A stretch of DNA of 64,000 nt from JASHPR01 sp963833885 (GCA_963833885.1 CAWHZU010000019.1:372001-436000), one strand, 5' to 3'. Shown: positions 32,990 to 46,408, counted from the first letter of the stretch. The notes: generated by a model not told the origin, from the sequence alone. Numbers and translations: made by a program.

Positions 32990-33760
32990 ATGTACCCGCA
33001 AGGCACAGTTGAACTGGCCAAGCTCTTATCTGGCCTCGGAACGTTAGATCGCGAGAACGCTGCAATCTGCGGCGTGTCTATCCGGGCTATTCGCCACTGG
33101 CGTGCAGGCGATCGCCGAACTGGCCCGGATTCATATCGAACGTCAACACCAACTTGCCCTCGTTGTGGTGGACGGAGCCTTGACGACGAGGCTTACGCCT
33201 ATCTCCTGGGCCTCTACCTCGGCGATGGGCACATCACCCGTAGCCGGAGGACTCATGTCCTGTGGCTCGCCTGTTCGGACGCATGGCCCGGTCTGCTTGC
33301 GCTCGCCAAGCTGACCACGTCGCTCGTTATGCCCTCCTCCAAAGTCTTCTGCGCCTCGCAAAGAGGAGTGGCCTGCACCTATGTCAAGAGCGTGTCAAAG
33401 CACTGGCCGTGTTTGTTTCCGCAGCATGGGCCGGGGCGGAAGCACCAGCGCAAAATCGAGCTCGAGCCGTGGCAGGAGGAGATCGTCAGCAAACACCCCG
33501 GGGATTTCGCTCGCGGCCTCTTTCACTCGGACGGCTGCCGGCTTATCAACCGGGTCCGGCGCCCGGTTAAGGGCGGCGATCGCTGCTACGAGTACCCGCG
33601 GTATCTGTTCGTCAACATGTCCGCCGACATACACCGGCTGTGCGGGGAGGCGCTCGACCGGCTCGGGGTCGCCTGGCGGTTCTCCAAGCCGACGACGATC
33701 TCGGTGGCCCGGCGGGAGGCGGTCGCCAGGCTGGACGAGTTCGTCGGCCCCAAGTACTGA
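32990..33760 (+). CDS. LAGLIDADG-like homing endonuclease, free-standing
   Basis: A 256-residue protein 51 bp after tRNA-Leu. A helix-turn-helix-like N terminus (TVELAKLLSGLGTLDRENAAICGVSIRAIRHWRAG) is followed by a one-sided zinc ribbon CPRCGG and then two LAGLIDADG-type motifs, AYLLGLYLGDGHI and FARGLFHSDGCRL, each with the acidic residue in place. The C-terminal part (LFVNMSADIHRLCGEALDRLGVAWRFSKPTTISVARREAVARLDEFV) resembles DOD-type endonucleases. It is not inside an intein or a visible intron. Its role may be selfish DNA cutting or, if repurposed, transcription control. Codon use is less GC-rich in its 5' half. Confidence 0.82.
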   Translation: MYPQGTVELAKLLSGLGTLDRENAAICGVSIRAIRHWRAGDRRTGPDSYRTSTPTCPRCGGRSLDDEAYAYLLGLYLGDGHITRSRRTHVLWLACSDAWPGLLALAKLTTSLVMPSSKVFCASQRGVACTYVKSVSKHWPCLFPQHGPGRKHQRKIELEPWQEEIVSKHPGDFARGLFHSDGCRLINRVRRPVKGGDRCYEYPRYLFVNMSADIHRLCGEALDRLGVAWRFSKPTTISVARREAVARLDEFVGPKY

Positions 33761-33838
33761 CGAGCCCGGTGCGCAGGCAGGGCCGGCCCCGCGCTAGCCG
33801 CCCGAACGCGCCCAGCGAGCGGGCCTGGCGGCACGGGC

Positions 33839-33850
33839 TACGATGAGCCG
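33839..33850 (+). promoter_or_regulatory. Leaderless -10 element of the amidohydrolase gene
   Basis: TACGAT, GAGCCG, then GTG at 33851; spacing fits transcription starting at the start codon. Confidence 0.55.
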
Positions 33851-34696
33851 GTGCCGCGCGCCATCGACTTCCACGTGCACCTGCCCACGCCCGACTGGCT
33901 GGACGGCAGCATGGCGGGGTACGTCGAGGCGGCCGAGGCGTACTTCCGGTCCCCGGTGCAGCGGGCCACCCTCGACGAGCTCGCGGCCCGGTACCGCGAT
34001 CTCGACGTGATGGCTGTGCTTCTCGCCTGGGACGCCGAGACCGCGACCGGGCGTCCGCGGGTGCCCAACGCCACCGTCGCCGACGCCTGCCGCGCGTACC
34101 CGGACGTATTCACCGGGCTCGGTTCGGTGGACCCGCACAAGGGCGAAGCGGCGGTCGAAGAGGTGGCGCAGATAGCCGCGGCCGGCCTGCGCGGGGTGAA
34201 GTTCCACCCGTCGCTCCAGGCCTTTGCCCCGGACGACCCGGCTTACTGGCCGGTCTTCGCCGCGTGCCAGGAACACGGCCTGATCGCCCTGTTCCACACC
34301 GGGACCAGCGGGATCGGGGCGGGGCAGCCCGGCGGTCAGGGGATCAGGCTGGATTACGCCCAGCCGATCAGGCTCGACCCGGTCGCCGCCGCGCACCCCG
34401 GCCTCACGATCGTGGCCGCGCATTTCGGCTGGCCGTGGCACATGGAACTGATCGCGATGGCGCTGCACAAGACCAACGTGTACATCGACATCTCCGGCTG
34501 GTCGCCGCGCCGGATTCCGGCCGAGGTGATCCGGGAGATGGGCGGGCGCTTGTCTGGCCAGTTCCTGTGGGGCAGCGACTTCCCGTTCCTGACCCCAGAG
34601 CGCTGCCTCGCCGAGTTCGACGCGCTCGGGCTTCCGGTGGACGTGCAGGACCGGGTGCTCCGCCGCAACGCCGAGCGCATCCTCCGCCTCGGCTGA
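33851..34696 (+). CDS. Amidohydrolase-family metal-dependent hydrolase
   Basis: A 281-residue TIM-barrel protein of the amidohydrolase_2 / ACMSD-like group. Metal-binding motifs are IDFHVHLP at the N terminus, LRGVKFHPSLQ with the strand 4 His, TIVAAHFGWPW with the next His, and LWGSDFPFL with the strand 8 Asp. Related enzymes decarboxylate or hydrolyse aromatic acids; the substrate here is unknown. It starts with GTG, apparently leaderless. Confidence 0.9.
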   Translation: MPRAIDFHVHLPTPDWLDGSMAGYVEAAEAYFRSPVQRATLDELAARYRDLDVMAVLLAWDAETATGRPRVPNATVADACRAYPDVFTGLGSVDPHKGEAAVEEVAQIAAAGLRGVKFHPSLQAFAPDDPAYWPVFAACQEHGLIALFHTGTSGIGAGQPGGQGIRLDYAQPIRLDPVAAAHPGLTIVAAHFGWPWHMELIAMALHKTNVYIDISGWSPRRIPAEVIREMGGRLSGQFLWGSDFPFLTPERCLAEFDALGLPVDVQDRVLRRNAERILRLG

Positions 34697-34713
34697 TCGC
34701 GGACCCGCCGACG

Positions 34714-34735
34714 CCGACCTCGGGGGCGGTCGGCC
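34714..34735. terminator. Hairpin between convergent amidohydrolase and lgt genes
   Basis: GCCGACC-TCGGGGGC-GGTCGGC, a perfect 7-bp stem in the 50-bp gap between two convergent genes, suited to ending transcription from both sides. Confidence 0.6.
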
Positions 34736-34746
34736 CGACAGCGCCC

Positions 34747-35613
34747 TCAGCCCGGCGCAGGTTCCGCGGCGCTGCCCGCGGCAACCTCGTCCCGCCCGGC
34801 CGGGGCCACTACGTCGGGTCCCCGCTCGTTCCTGGTCAGGCACAGGTAGAGGATCGCGAAGGCCAGGATCAGGACCATCACGACCTGGTCGATCCGCAGC
34901 CCGAGCGCGTGCGGCGAGTAGTTGATCTCAAGCCCCTGGGTCCAGAAGCGACCGACCGCGTAGAGCCCTGCGTAGAGCGCGAAGGTCCGGTCCCCCGGCA
35001 GCAGGAAGCGGCGCGCAGCGAGGATCACGGCCACCCCGACCAGGGCATCCCACAGGGACTCGTACAGGAACGTAGGCTGGAAGGTCGCGAAGTTCACGTA
35101 CCCGGCCAGGCGATGCGCGGGCGAGATCTCAACGGCCCACGGCAGCGTGCTGGGACGGCCGTAGAGCTGCTGGTTGAAATAGTTGCCCCAGCGCCCTATC
35201 GCCTGCGCGAACGCAAGCGCGGGGGCGACTGCACCGGCCACGGGCGGCAGCCTGGTGCGTTCCCTGCGGCACACCAGCCACGCGCCGAGCGCTCCGCCGG
35301 CCACCGCGCCAGGTATGCCGAGTCCGCCGTCCCAGATCCGGAAGACGTTGACCCAGTCACGGCCGTGCCCGAAGTAGAACCCGATGTCGGTGAGCACGCT
35401 GTACAACCGCGCGCCGAGCAGGCCGACCGGGATGGCCACGGTGGCGATGTCCAGGATCATGCCGGGCCGGCCGCCGACCGTGCGGTAGCGCCGGCTCGCG
35501 ATCCAGAGCCCGACGATGATGCCCAGAACCACGCAGATCGGGTACGCCCGGAGCGGGATCGGCCCGACATGCCACACGCTGCGCGAGGGGCTCGGCAGGA
35601 AAGCAACCGGCAT
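34747..35613 (-). CDS. lgt: Prolipoprotein diacylglyceryl transferase
   Basis: Attaches diacylglycerol to the lipobox cysteine of prolipoproteins, in the inner membrane; it would act on the lipoproteins encoded in this window. 288 residues with about seven membrane segments. Signature features are YPICVVLGIIVGLWIASRRY, the arginine-containing GARLYSVLTD, WDGGLGIPGAVAGGALGAWLVCRR, the Lgt signature QAIGRWGNYFNQQLYGRP and FLYESLWDALV. TAACGT lies 8 nt upstream of the ATG and no ribosome binding site is seen, so the transcript may be nearly leaderless. Confidence 0.95.
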   Translation of the reverse strand: MPVAFLPSPSRSVWHVGPIPLRAYPICVVLGIIVGLWIASRRYRTVGGRPGMILDIATVAIPVGLLGARLYSVLTDIGFYFGHGRDWVNVFRIWDGGLGIPGAVAGGALGAWLVCRRERTRLPPVAGAVAPALAFAQAIGRWGNYFNQQLYGRPSTLPWAVEISPAHRLAGYVNFATFQPTFLYESLWDALVGVAVILAARRFLLPGDRTFALYAGLYAVGRFWTQGLEINYSPHALGLRIDQVVMVLILAFAILYLCLTRNERGPDVVAPAGRDEVAAGSAAEPAPG

Positions 35614-35742
35614 GTTCGGTGACGTTACCGCCCTCGTCGCGCCGTTAGCTCATTTTGCCCGGTTTTCGCGAACGCCGCGAGTGGTCACGTTACGGGGCGG
35701 GAGATGGGCCGGCGGAGGCGGGCGGTGTGGCGGCATGGGCGG

Positions 35743-37221
35743 TCAGGTGAGAGGCCGGGCGCTGGGTGGAATGGCGACCGGGAGGAGCGTGTCGCCCGCC
35801 AGGTAACGGTCCACGGAGGCAGCGGCCGACCTGCCCTCGGCGATCGCCCAGACGATCAGGGACTGGCCGCGGCCCATGTCCCCGGCCACGAACACGCCGG
35901 GGACGGACGTCGCGTATGAGCCGTCCCGCGCCACGCTGCCCCGCTGATCGAAGTCCACGCCGAGGTCGGTCAGCAGCCCTGCGCGCTCGGCGCCGGTGAA
36001 GCCCATGGCCAGCAGCACCAGCTCACACGGGAGTTCGCGCTCGGTCCCCGGCACCGGGGCGAAGCCGCTGCCCGGCGGTCCCACCTCCACCAGCCGCAGC
36101 GCCCGCACCCGGCCGCTGGGGTCGCCGAGGAACTCCTGGGTGGAGACGGCGTAGACGCGGTCGCCGCCCTCCTCGTGGGCGCTGGACACCCGGTAGACCA
36201 TTGGGTAGGTGGGCCACGGCTGGCTGTCCGGCCGGTGCTCCGGCGGACGGGGCATGATCTCCAGCTGCGCCACGGACGCCGCCCCCTGCCGCAGCACGGT
36301 GCCCAGGCAGTCGGCGCCGGTGTCGCCGCCGCCGATGATCACCACGTTGCGCCCCCGGGCGGATATCCGGGGCTCACGCGCGGGGCCGCCGCCGGCCAGC
36401 CGGTCCGCCACCGCGTGGTTGGCCAGCGGCAGGTAGTCCATGGCCTGGTGGATGCCGTCGAGGCCGACGCCGGGCACCGGAAGGCCGCGCGGCACGCATG
36501 AGCCGCCCGCGAGCACCACCGCGTCGAAGTCGCCGCGCAGCTGAGCCGCGGTCACGTCCACGCCGACGTCGACGCCGCAGCGGAACACGGTGCCCTCGGC
36601 CAGCATCTGCACCAGCCGCCGGTCCAGGTGCCGCTTCTCCAGCTTGAACTCGGGGATGCCGTACCGGAGCAGGCCGCCGGGCCGGTCGGCCCGCTCGTAT
36701 ACGGTCACCGCGTGACCGGCCCTGGTGAGCTGCTGCGCCGCGGCGAGCCCGGCTGGCCCGGAGCCGATCACCGCCACCCGCCGGCCCGCGGCGCTGGCGG
36801 CCGCCGACGGACGCTGCGGCGGCACCCAGCCCTCGGCCCAGGCCCGGTCGATGATCTCGACCTCGACCTGCTTGATCGTCACCGGGTCGGCGTTGATGCC
36901 GAGCACGCAGGCGGCCTCGCACGGCGCTGGGCAGAGCCGCCCGGTGAACTCGGGGAAGTTGTTCGTCGCGTGCAGCCGCTCGGCCGCTGCGTGCCAGTCA
37001 CTCGTCCGGACGAGGTCGTTCCACTCCGGGATCAGGTTCCCGAGCGGGCAGCCGTTGTGGCAGAACGGGATGCCGCAGTCCATGCACCGCCCGGCCTGCC
37101 GTTCCAGCTCGCCGCGGCCGAACTCGGTGTACACCTCGCGCCAGTCCTGGATCCGGATGTCAACGGGGCGCCGCGCCGGGGTCTGCCGGGACGCCTTCAG
37201 GAACCCCTTGGGGTCCGCCAT
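35743..37221 (-). CDS. gltD: Glutamate synthase small subunit
   Basis: A 492-residue NADPH-dependent beta subunit. N-terminal iron-sulfur cysteines lie in CMDCGIPFCHNGCPLGN and CPAPCEAACVLGI. The FAD site is VAVIGSGPAGLAAAQQLTRAGHAVTVYERADRPGGLLRYGIPEFKLEK and the NADPH site VVIIGGGDTGADCLGT. ATGDxGR-like VFVAGDMGRGQSLIVWAIAEGR is near the end. ATG 37221 is chosen over longer frames that run into gltB; GAGGGGG lies 11 nt upstream. It follows gltB after 14 bp. Confidence 0.96.
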   Translation of the reverse strand: MADPKGFLKASRQTPARRPVDIRIQDWREVYTEFGRGELERQAGRCMDCGIPFCHNGCPLGNLIPEWNDLVRTSDWHAAAERLHATNNFPEFTGRLCPAPCEAACVLGINADPVTIKQVEVEIIDRAWAEGWVPPQRPSAAASAAGRRVAVIGSGPAGLAAAQQLTRAGHAVTVYERADRPGGLLRYGIPEFKLEKRHLDRRLVQMLAEGTVFRCGVDVGVDVTAAQLRGDFDAVVLAGGSCVPRGLPVPGVGLDGIHQAMDYLPLANHAVADRLAGGGPAREPRISARGRNVVIIGGGDTGADCLGTVLRQGAASVAQLEIMPRPPEHRPDSQPWPTYPMVYRVSSAHEEGGDRVYAVSTQEFLGDPSGRVRALRLVEVGPPGSGFAPVPGTERELPCELVLLAMGFTGAERAGLLTDLGVDFDQRGSVARDGSYATSVPGVFVAGDMGRGQSLIVWAIAEGRSAAASVDRYLAGDTLLPVAIPPSARPLT

Positions 37222-37235
37222 GCTGATCAGCCCCC

Positions 37236-41840
<4,605 letters not shown>

Positions 41841-41876
41841 CAATGCTCCTGTCGTCTCGATCAGCTGCTGCGGGTC

Positions 41877-41918
41877 GGGACGACATTGGCCCTGGTGGGA
41901 CGGGACGACTTTGGCCCT
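41877..41918. promoter_or_regulatory. Two 17-bp direct repeats upstream of gltB
   Basis: GGGACGACATTGGCCCT and GGGACGACTTTGGCCCT differ at one base and are 25 bp apart, 37 to 78 bp before the gltB start. Helically phased repeats here suggest a transcription-factor site. The GGGAC...GGCCC core loosely resembles DevR/OsdR-type boxes, but the spacing differs. Confidence 0.5.
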
Positions 41919-42002
41919 TGGGGTGGACGTGGCGGCAGCGCTCGCTGCTCACGGCCCGTTCACATTGTAACGAGCATGTTGCCTGGAATGCGATAACCCA
42001 GG

Positions 42003-42821
42003 TCACGGGCTTGAACGTAACGCCACTGCGGCCTCGCGCACGCCAGCGGCCAGGCTGGCGGCGAGGTCACGCACGGCGTCGATGCCGGCGCGCTCGTCCG
42101 GGGCGTCGAGCAGCCGGCTCACGAACGCGGAGCCCACGATGACGCCGTCGGCGAACCCGGCCACCTCGGCGGCCTGGCGCCGGTCGCGGACGCCGAGCCC
42201 GACCGCCACGGGCAGGCTCGTGCACTCCTTGGTCCGGCGCACCAGCCCGGCCGCCTGGCTGCCCACGGCCTCCCGGGCTCCGGTGGTTCCCATCAGCGAG
42301 GCCGCGTACACGAACCCGCCGCAGACCGACGTGATCAGCTTGATCCGGTCGCCGGATGAACTCGGCGCGACGAGGAAGACCGGGTCGAGGCCATGGTCCG
42401 CGGCCGCGTCCAGCCACGGCCCGGCCTCCTCCGGGGTGAGGTCGGGAGTGATCAGCCCGCTGCCCCCGGCGGCGGCCAGGTCGGCGGCGAACGCGGCCAC
42501 GCCGTGGTGGTCGACCGGGTTCCAGTACGTCATCACCAGCGTCGGCACACCCGCGCCCGCGACCGCCTCGACGGTGCTCAGCACGTCGGCGACGCGGGTG
42601 CCGCCGGCCAGCGCCCGGCGGGTCGCCTCCTGGATCACCGGGCCGTCCATCAGCGGGTCGGAGTACGGCAGGCCGATCTCTACGATGTCGGCTCCGGCCT
42701 CGGCCATGGCGATCGCCGCGTCGATGGCGCCCGGGACCGAGGGGAAGGCCGGCAGGTAGCCGACGAGCGCGGCCCGGTGCTCCGCCGCGGCCTTCTCGAA
42801 CGCGCCAGTGACCGCGCTCAT
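42003..42821 (-). CDS. trpA: Tryptophan synthase alpha chain
   Basis: Cleaves indole-3-glycerol phosphate to indole. 272 residues; the catalytic Glu is in ADIVEIGLPYSDPLMDGPVIQEA, the catalytic Asp in SGLITPDLTPEEAGPW, and phosphate-binding segments are VSLMGTTGAR-like YAASLMGTTGAREAVG and DGVIVGSAFV. The start overlaps the trpB stop by 4 bp, so the two synthase chains are coupled. Confidence 0.97.
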   Translation of the reverse strand: MSAVTGAFEKAAAEHRAALVGYLPAFPSVPGAIDAAIAMAEAGADIVEIGLPYSDPLMDGPVIQEATRRALAGGTRVADVLSTVEAVAGAGVPTLVMTYWNPVDHHGVAAFAADLAAAGGSGLITPDLTPEEAGPWLDAAADHGLDPVFLVAPSSSGDRIKLITSVCGGFVYAASLMGTTGAREAVGSQAAGLVRRTKECTSLPVAVGLGVRDRRQAAEVAGFADGVIVGSAFVSRLLDAPDERAGIDAVRDLAASLAAGVREAAVALRSSP

Positions 42822-44002
42822 TGGCTCACATGGCCGAAGTAGCGGGCCGCGATGTCCACGTCCTTGTCGCCGCGGCCGGACAGGTTCACCAGGAGCAAAG
42901 CGTCGCTGCCCAGCTCCGGCCCGATCTGCAGCGCACCGGCGAGCGCGTGCGCGGACTCGATGGCCGGGATGATGCCCTCGGTCCGGCAGAGCACGGAGAA
43001 CCCGTTCATGGCCTCGGCGTCGGTGACCGCGCGGTAGCTGGCCCGGCCGGTGTCGTGCAGCCAGGAGTGCTCGGGCCCGACCCCCGGGTAATCCAGGCCA
43101 GCAGATATGGAGTGCGTTTCCAGCGTCTGCCCGTCGTCGTCCTGAAGCAGGTAGGTCCGCATGCCGTGGATCACCCCGGCGGAGCCGCCCGCCAGCGTCG
43201 CGGCGTGGCGGCCGCTGGCCAGCCCCTCTCCCCCGGCCTCGCAGCCGATCAGCCGCACGCCGTCGTCCGGGATGAACGCGTGGAACGCGCCGATCGCGTT
43301 GGACCCGCCGCCGACACAGGCGATGACGGCGTCCGGGAGCCCGGCGGTGGCGAGCACCTGCTCGCGGGCCTCGACGCCGATCACCCGCTGGAAGTCGCGG
43401 ACCATCACCGGGAACGGATGCGGGCCCATGACCGACCCGATGCAGTAGTGGGTGGTCTCGACGGTGGTCACCCAGTCACGGAACGCCTCGTTGATCGCGT
43501 CCTTCAGGGTCCGGCTGCCGGTCGCAACCGCGGTCACCTCGGCGCCGAGCATGCGCATCCGGGCCACGTTCAGCGCCTGCCGCCGGGTGTCCTCCTCGCC
43601 CATGTACACGGTGCAGTCCAGGCCGAGCAGCGCGGAAGCGGTGGCGGTCGCCACGCCGTGCTGGCCGGCCCCGGTCTCCGCGATCATTCGCGTCTTGCCC
43701 ATGCGCCGGGTGAGCAGCGCCTGGCCGAGGACGTTGTTGATCTTGTGGGAGCCGGTGTGCGCGAGGTCCTCCCGTTTCAGGAACACCCGGCAGCCGCCCG
43801 CCTCGGCGGCGAACCGCGGCGCCTCGGTGAGCAGCGTGGGCCGGCCCGCATAGTCCCGCAGCAGCGCGGCGAGATCGGCCTGGAACGCCGGATCGGCCTT
43901 GGCGGACAGATAGGCGGCGGTCAGTTCCTCCAGCGCCGACATCAGCGCCTCGGGCGCGAGCCTGCCGCCGTACCGCCCGAAGTGCCCGGTCCCATCGGGC
44001 AT
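42818..44002 (-). CDS. trpB: Tryptophan synthase beta chain
   Basis: The PLP enzyme joining indole and serine. 394 residues; the PLP lysine is in LAHTGSHKINNVLGQALL and the phosphate loop is GGGSNAIG. The GAGQHGVATA motif and the N-terminal GHFGRYGGRLAPEALMSAL are intact. ATG 44002 has GGAG 5 nt upstream; TTG 44032 is a weaker alternative. It sits between trpC and trpA. Confidence 0.97.
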   Translation of the reverse strand: MPDGTGHFGRYGGRLAPEALMSALEELTAAYLSAKADPAFQADLAALLRDYAGRPTLLTEAPRFAAEAGGCRVFLKREDLAHTGSHKINNVLGQALLTRRMGKTRMIAETGAGQHGVATATASALLGLDCTVYMGEEDTRRQALNVARMRMLGAEVTAVATGSRTLKDAINEAFRDWVTTVETTHYCIGSVMGPHPFPVMVRDFQRVIGVEAREQVLATAGLPDAVIACVGGGSNAIGAFHAFIPDDGVRLIGCEAGGEGLASGRHAATLAGGSAGVIHGMRTYLLQDDDGQTLETHSISAGLDYPGVGPEHSWLHDTGRASYRAVTDAEAMNGFSVLCRTEGIIPAIESAHALAGALQIGPELGSDALLLVNLSGRGDKDVDIAARYFGHVSQ

Positions 44003-44069
44003 CGTGGCTCCGGCAGCGGTGGTGGCCGTCAACCCCTGCTGCCCGGTCGCCAGGGCGCGGTGAACTCGC

Positions 44070-44879
44070 TCATCCTCGGTCTCCGCGCAGCGCGGGGTGC
44101 GAGCCCGCCGTCACCAGGTCGGCGACCGCGGAGCGCGGGTCCTTGCCGGTCACCAGACTCTCCCCGACCAGCACGGCGTCCGCGCCCGCCGCCGCGTACG
44201 CGAGCAGGTCGTGCGGGCCGCGGATCCCCGACTCGGCGATCTTGACGATGCCTTCGGGTACCCGCGGGGCGAGCCGCCCGAACACGCTGCGATCGACCTC
44301 GAGCGTGGCCAGGTTGCGCGCGTTGACGCCGAGGACCCTCGCTCCCGCGTCCAGCGCACGGTCCAGTTCGTCCTCGGTGTGCACCTCGACCAGCGGAACG
44401 AGGTCGATAGACAGCGCGCGCTCGACGAGCGAAACGAGCGCGTTCTGCTCCAGCGCCGCAACGATCAGCAGCACCATGTCCGCCCCGTACGCCCGCGCCT
44501 CCCAGAGCTGGTACGAGCTGACGATGAAGTCCTTGCGCAGCACCGGCACCTGCACGGCTTCGCGCACCGCGGCCAGGTCCTCCAGGCTGCCGCCGAACCG
44601 CCGGGGCTCGGTGAGGACGCTGATCACGCGGGCACCGCCGGCCTCGTAGTCCATGGCCAGCGAGGCGGGATCGGCGATCGCGGCGAGCGCGCCCTTGGAC
44701 GGGCTGGCACGCTTGACTTCGGCGATGACGGCGACGTCTCCGCCCTTGAACGCGGCGACGACGTTGCGTGCCGCAGGCGCCTTGCCCGCGGCCTCCTTCA
44801 GGCCGTCCAGCGGGACGGCCCGCTGCCGTGCCGTGAGGTCGGCACGTACTCCCTCGAGGATCTCGTCCAGCACGCTCAC
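44070..44879 (-). CDS. trpC: Indole-3-glycerol-phosphate synthase
   Basis: A 269-residue TIM-barrel enzyme closing the indole ring. Catalytic lysine and glutamate motifs are AVIAEVKRASPSKGAL, VLRKDFIVSSYQLWEARAYGADMVLLI, LVEVHTEDELDRAL and GVNARNLATLEVD; the phosphate site is IAESGIRGPHDL and DAVLVGESLV. It starts with GTG; GAGGGGG is 12 nt upstream. A TACGAT hexamer near 44932-44937 on the minus strand could be the -10 of the trpCBA promoter. The trpM gene found after trpC in some Streptomyces is absent. Confidence 0.96.
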   Translation of the reverse strand: MSVLDEILEGVRADLTARQRAVPLDGLKEAAGKAPAARNVVAAFKGGDVAVIAEVKRASPSKGALAAIADPASLAMDYEAGGARVISVLTEPRRFGGSLEDLAAVREAVQVPVLRKDFIVSSYQLWEARAYGADMVLLIVAALEQNALVSLVERALSIDLVPLVEVHTEDELDRALDAGARVLGVNARNLATLEVDRSVFGRLAPRVPEGIVKIAESGIRGPHDLLAYAAAGADAVLVGESLVTGKDPRSAVADLVTAGSHPALRGDRG

Positions 44880-44977
44880 GCGGTTCTGCTGCCCCCTCGG
44901 GTGGGATGCCTTGCGCCCACGATCGTAGCGAGAGTACCTAAGCGATGCCGCATGGACCCTGCCTCAGCGGGCCGGCG

Positions 44978-45355
44978 TCAGCCGGCCGCGGGGCCGCGAA
45001 GCGCGTCGGCACCGGCCTCGACCGGGCCCTCTGCCTGCGCCGCGGCCCCGCTGAACGCACGGGCCACCGCGGGATGCAGCAGCACCCCCAGGGCAATCAT
45101 CCCGAACAGGGTGCCGCCGACGTAGCGGGACGTGATGAACCTGATGAGCCCGAACATCACCAACGCGGTCTCGAAGCCGATCGTGACCATCCAGGCCACC
45201 GGCGTGCCGGAACGGGACATCGCGGCGAGCCCGAGCAGCGCGACCACCAGCATCAGCGTGATGATGATCGACGGGACCTGCTTGCGGCTGTAGGCAAGAC
45301 CGATCGCCGCCGCAACGGCGGCCTGGGCCGTGATCAGGCGGGTCACCAGTTTCAC
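44978..45355 (-). CDS. Small membrane protein upstream of trpC
   Basis: About 125 residues with four hydrophobic segments: LITAQAAVAAAIGLAY, IIITLMLVVALLGLAAM, WMVTIGFETALVMFGLI and YVGGTLFGMIALGVLLHPAVA. Similar small membrane proteins lie beside trpC in other actinomycetes, but the function is unknown. The start is uncertain: GTG 45355, 45448 and 45493 are in frame and none has a convincing ribosome binding site; 45355 begins just before the first membrane segment. Confidence 0.7.
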   Translation of the reverse strand: MKLVTRLITAQAAVAAAIGLAYSRKQVPSIIITLMLVVALLGLAAMSRSGTPVAWMVTIGFETALVMFGLIRFITSRYVGGTLFGMIALGVLLHPAVARAFSGAAAQAEGPVEAGADALRGPAAG

Positions 45356-45536
45356 CAGCGATTGCCGGCCCGCGGGGCGGCGCTCCTGGCGGCCACATCG
45401 CGCCGACGGCTCGGGCGAACTCGAGACCCTACGCTCACCGATCACCTCCGCGACCCTGCCAGCATTATCACCCTGGAGCCTAGCTTGTGCCACTAAGCAC
45501 CAGGTCAGGGGGTCTTTGGGCGTCTTTTGGCGCCTG

Positions 45537-45600
45537 TCCGGTTCTGGAAGGCCGGATCGCGGGGTGGCCGGGACTGCCCGGTTCCGGAAGGCCGGATCGC
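45537..45600. repeat. Pair of direct repeats between two trp-region membrane genes
   Basis: GGTTCTGGAAGGCCGGATCGC at 45540-45560 is repeated as GGTTCCGGAAGGCCGGATCGC at 45580-45600, one mismatch, 40 bp apart. The CCGG...CCGG parts can also form small hairpins. Confidence 0.5.
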
Positions 45601-45640
45601 CGGGGACTGCCCACCGCGCCTGGGCGAGGTCGGCCTCCAG

Positions 45641-46408
45641 CTATGCGGAGCCGGTGGGATCCTCGCCCCGGCTGAGCGACTCCCAGATCGCCGCGCTGTC
45701 GGGGCTGTGGTTCCCGCGACCGCCCGCCGGGACTGCCGGTCCCGGTGCGGACGCCGCGGACGCCGATCCGGGCGCGGGCGCCGGGGACGCCGATCCGGGC
45801 GCGTCGTACCGGCTCGACATGACCGGCAGCTCGAGCGCTCGCCACGTCACGAGCACGCCAGCGGCGATGATCGCGAGCGCGCCGACGAAGGCCACCCCGC
45901 GCCACGGGAAGGCGGCGAACACCACGTGGGACGGGAAGCCGGACACCCCTGTGCCCGCCGCCTGGCCCTGGCCGCCGCCGGTCGTGCTGCCGATGTCCGA
46001 CCCGGTCACGCCGGATCCGGCCGGGGCGCCGGTGCTGGCCGCCGCGGCCGCCCGTACGGCTGCCGCCGAGATACCGGCGCTGACCGCCACGGCGATGCCG
46101 ACGCCAAACCCGGCAAGCACCACGCCGGCGACGCGGCGCAGGGTCCGCCGGGTCGCCAGGACGGCGGCAAGGCCGGCCAGGGCCGCGAGCGCCAGCGCGC
46201 CGGTCACGGGCACGAGCGTCTGGCCGGTCACGGCGACGACGCTGTCAGGCAGCGGCCTCGGCTCGGTCGTCTCCACGTGCGCCCAGCCCTGCCGCGCGGC
46301 GAGCAGCACCAGGCCGGCCCCGGCGGCACCGAGCAACAGCAAGAACGCCAGTTCTCGCCGGCCGGCCCGGCGAACCTGGGCTACGGAGTCCCCGTCGCTC
46401 GTCGTCAT
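45641..46408 (-). CDS. Trp-region conserved membrane protein (TIGR02234-like)
   Basis: A 255-residue protein with four predicted membrane segments (LAFLLLLGAAGAGLVLLAARQGW, TGALALAALAGLAAVLATRR, VAGVVLAGFGVGIAVAVSAGISA and GVAFVGALAIIAAGVLVTWRA) and an Ala/Ser/Pro-rich C-terminal tail ending in AAIWESLSRGEDPTGSA, a signature of the actinobacterial trp-operon membrane protein family. These normally lie between trpE and trpC; no trpE is present here. Function unknown; AAGGGGG precedes the ATG. Confidence 0.88.
   Translation of the reverse strand: MTTSDGDSVAQVRRAGRRELAFLLLLGAAGAGLVLLAARQGWAHVETTEPRPLPDSVVAVTGQTLVPVTGALALAALAGLAAVLATRRTLRRVAGVVLAGFGVGIAVAVSAGISAAAVRAAAAASTGAPAGSGVTGSDIGSTTGGGQGQAAGTGVSGFPSHVVFAAFPWRGVAFVGALAIIAAGVLVTWRALELPVMSSRYDAPGSASPAPAPGSASAASAPGPAVPAGGRGNHSPDSAAIWESLSRGEDPTGSA

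Noticed and set aside
41940..42002. A GlnR box upstream of gltB (GTTAC and AAC-type half sites)
   Set aside because: Spacing between possible half sites is 5 and not 6 nt, and the second half site is poor.
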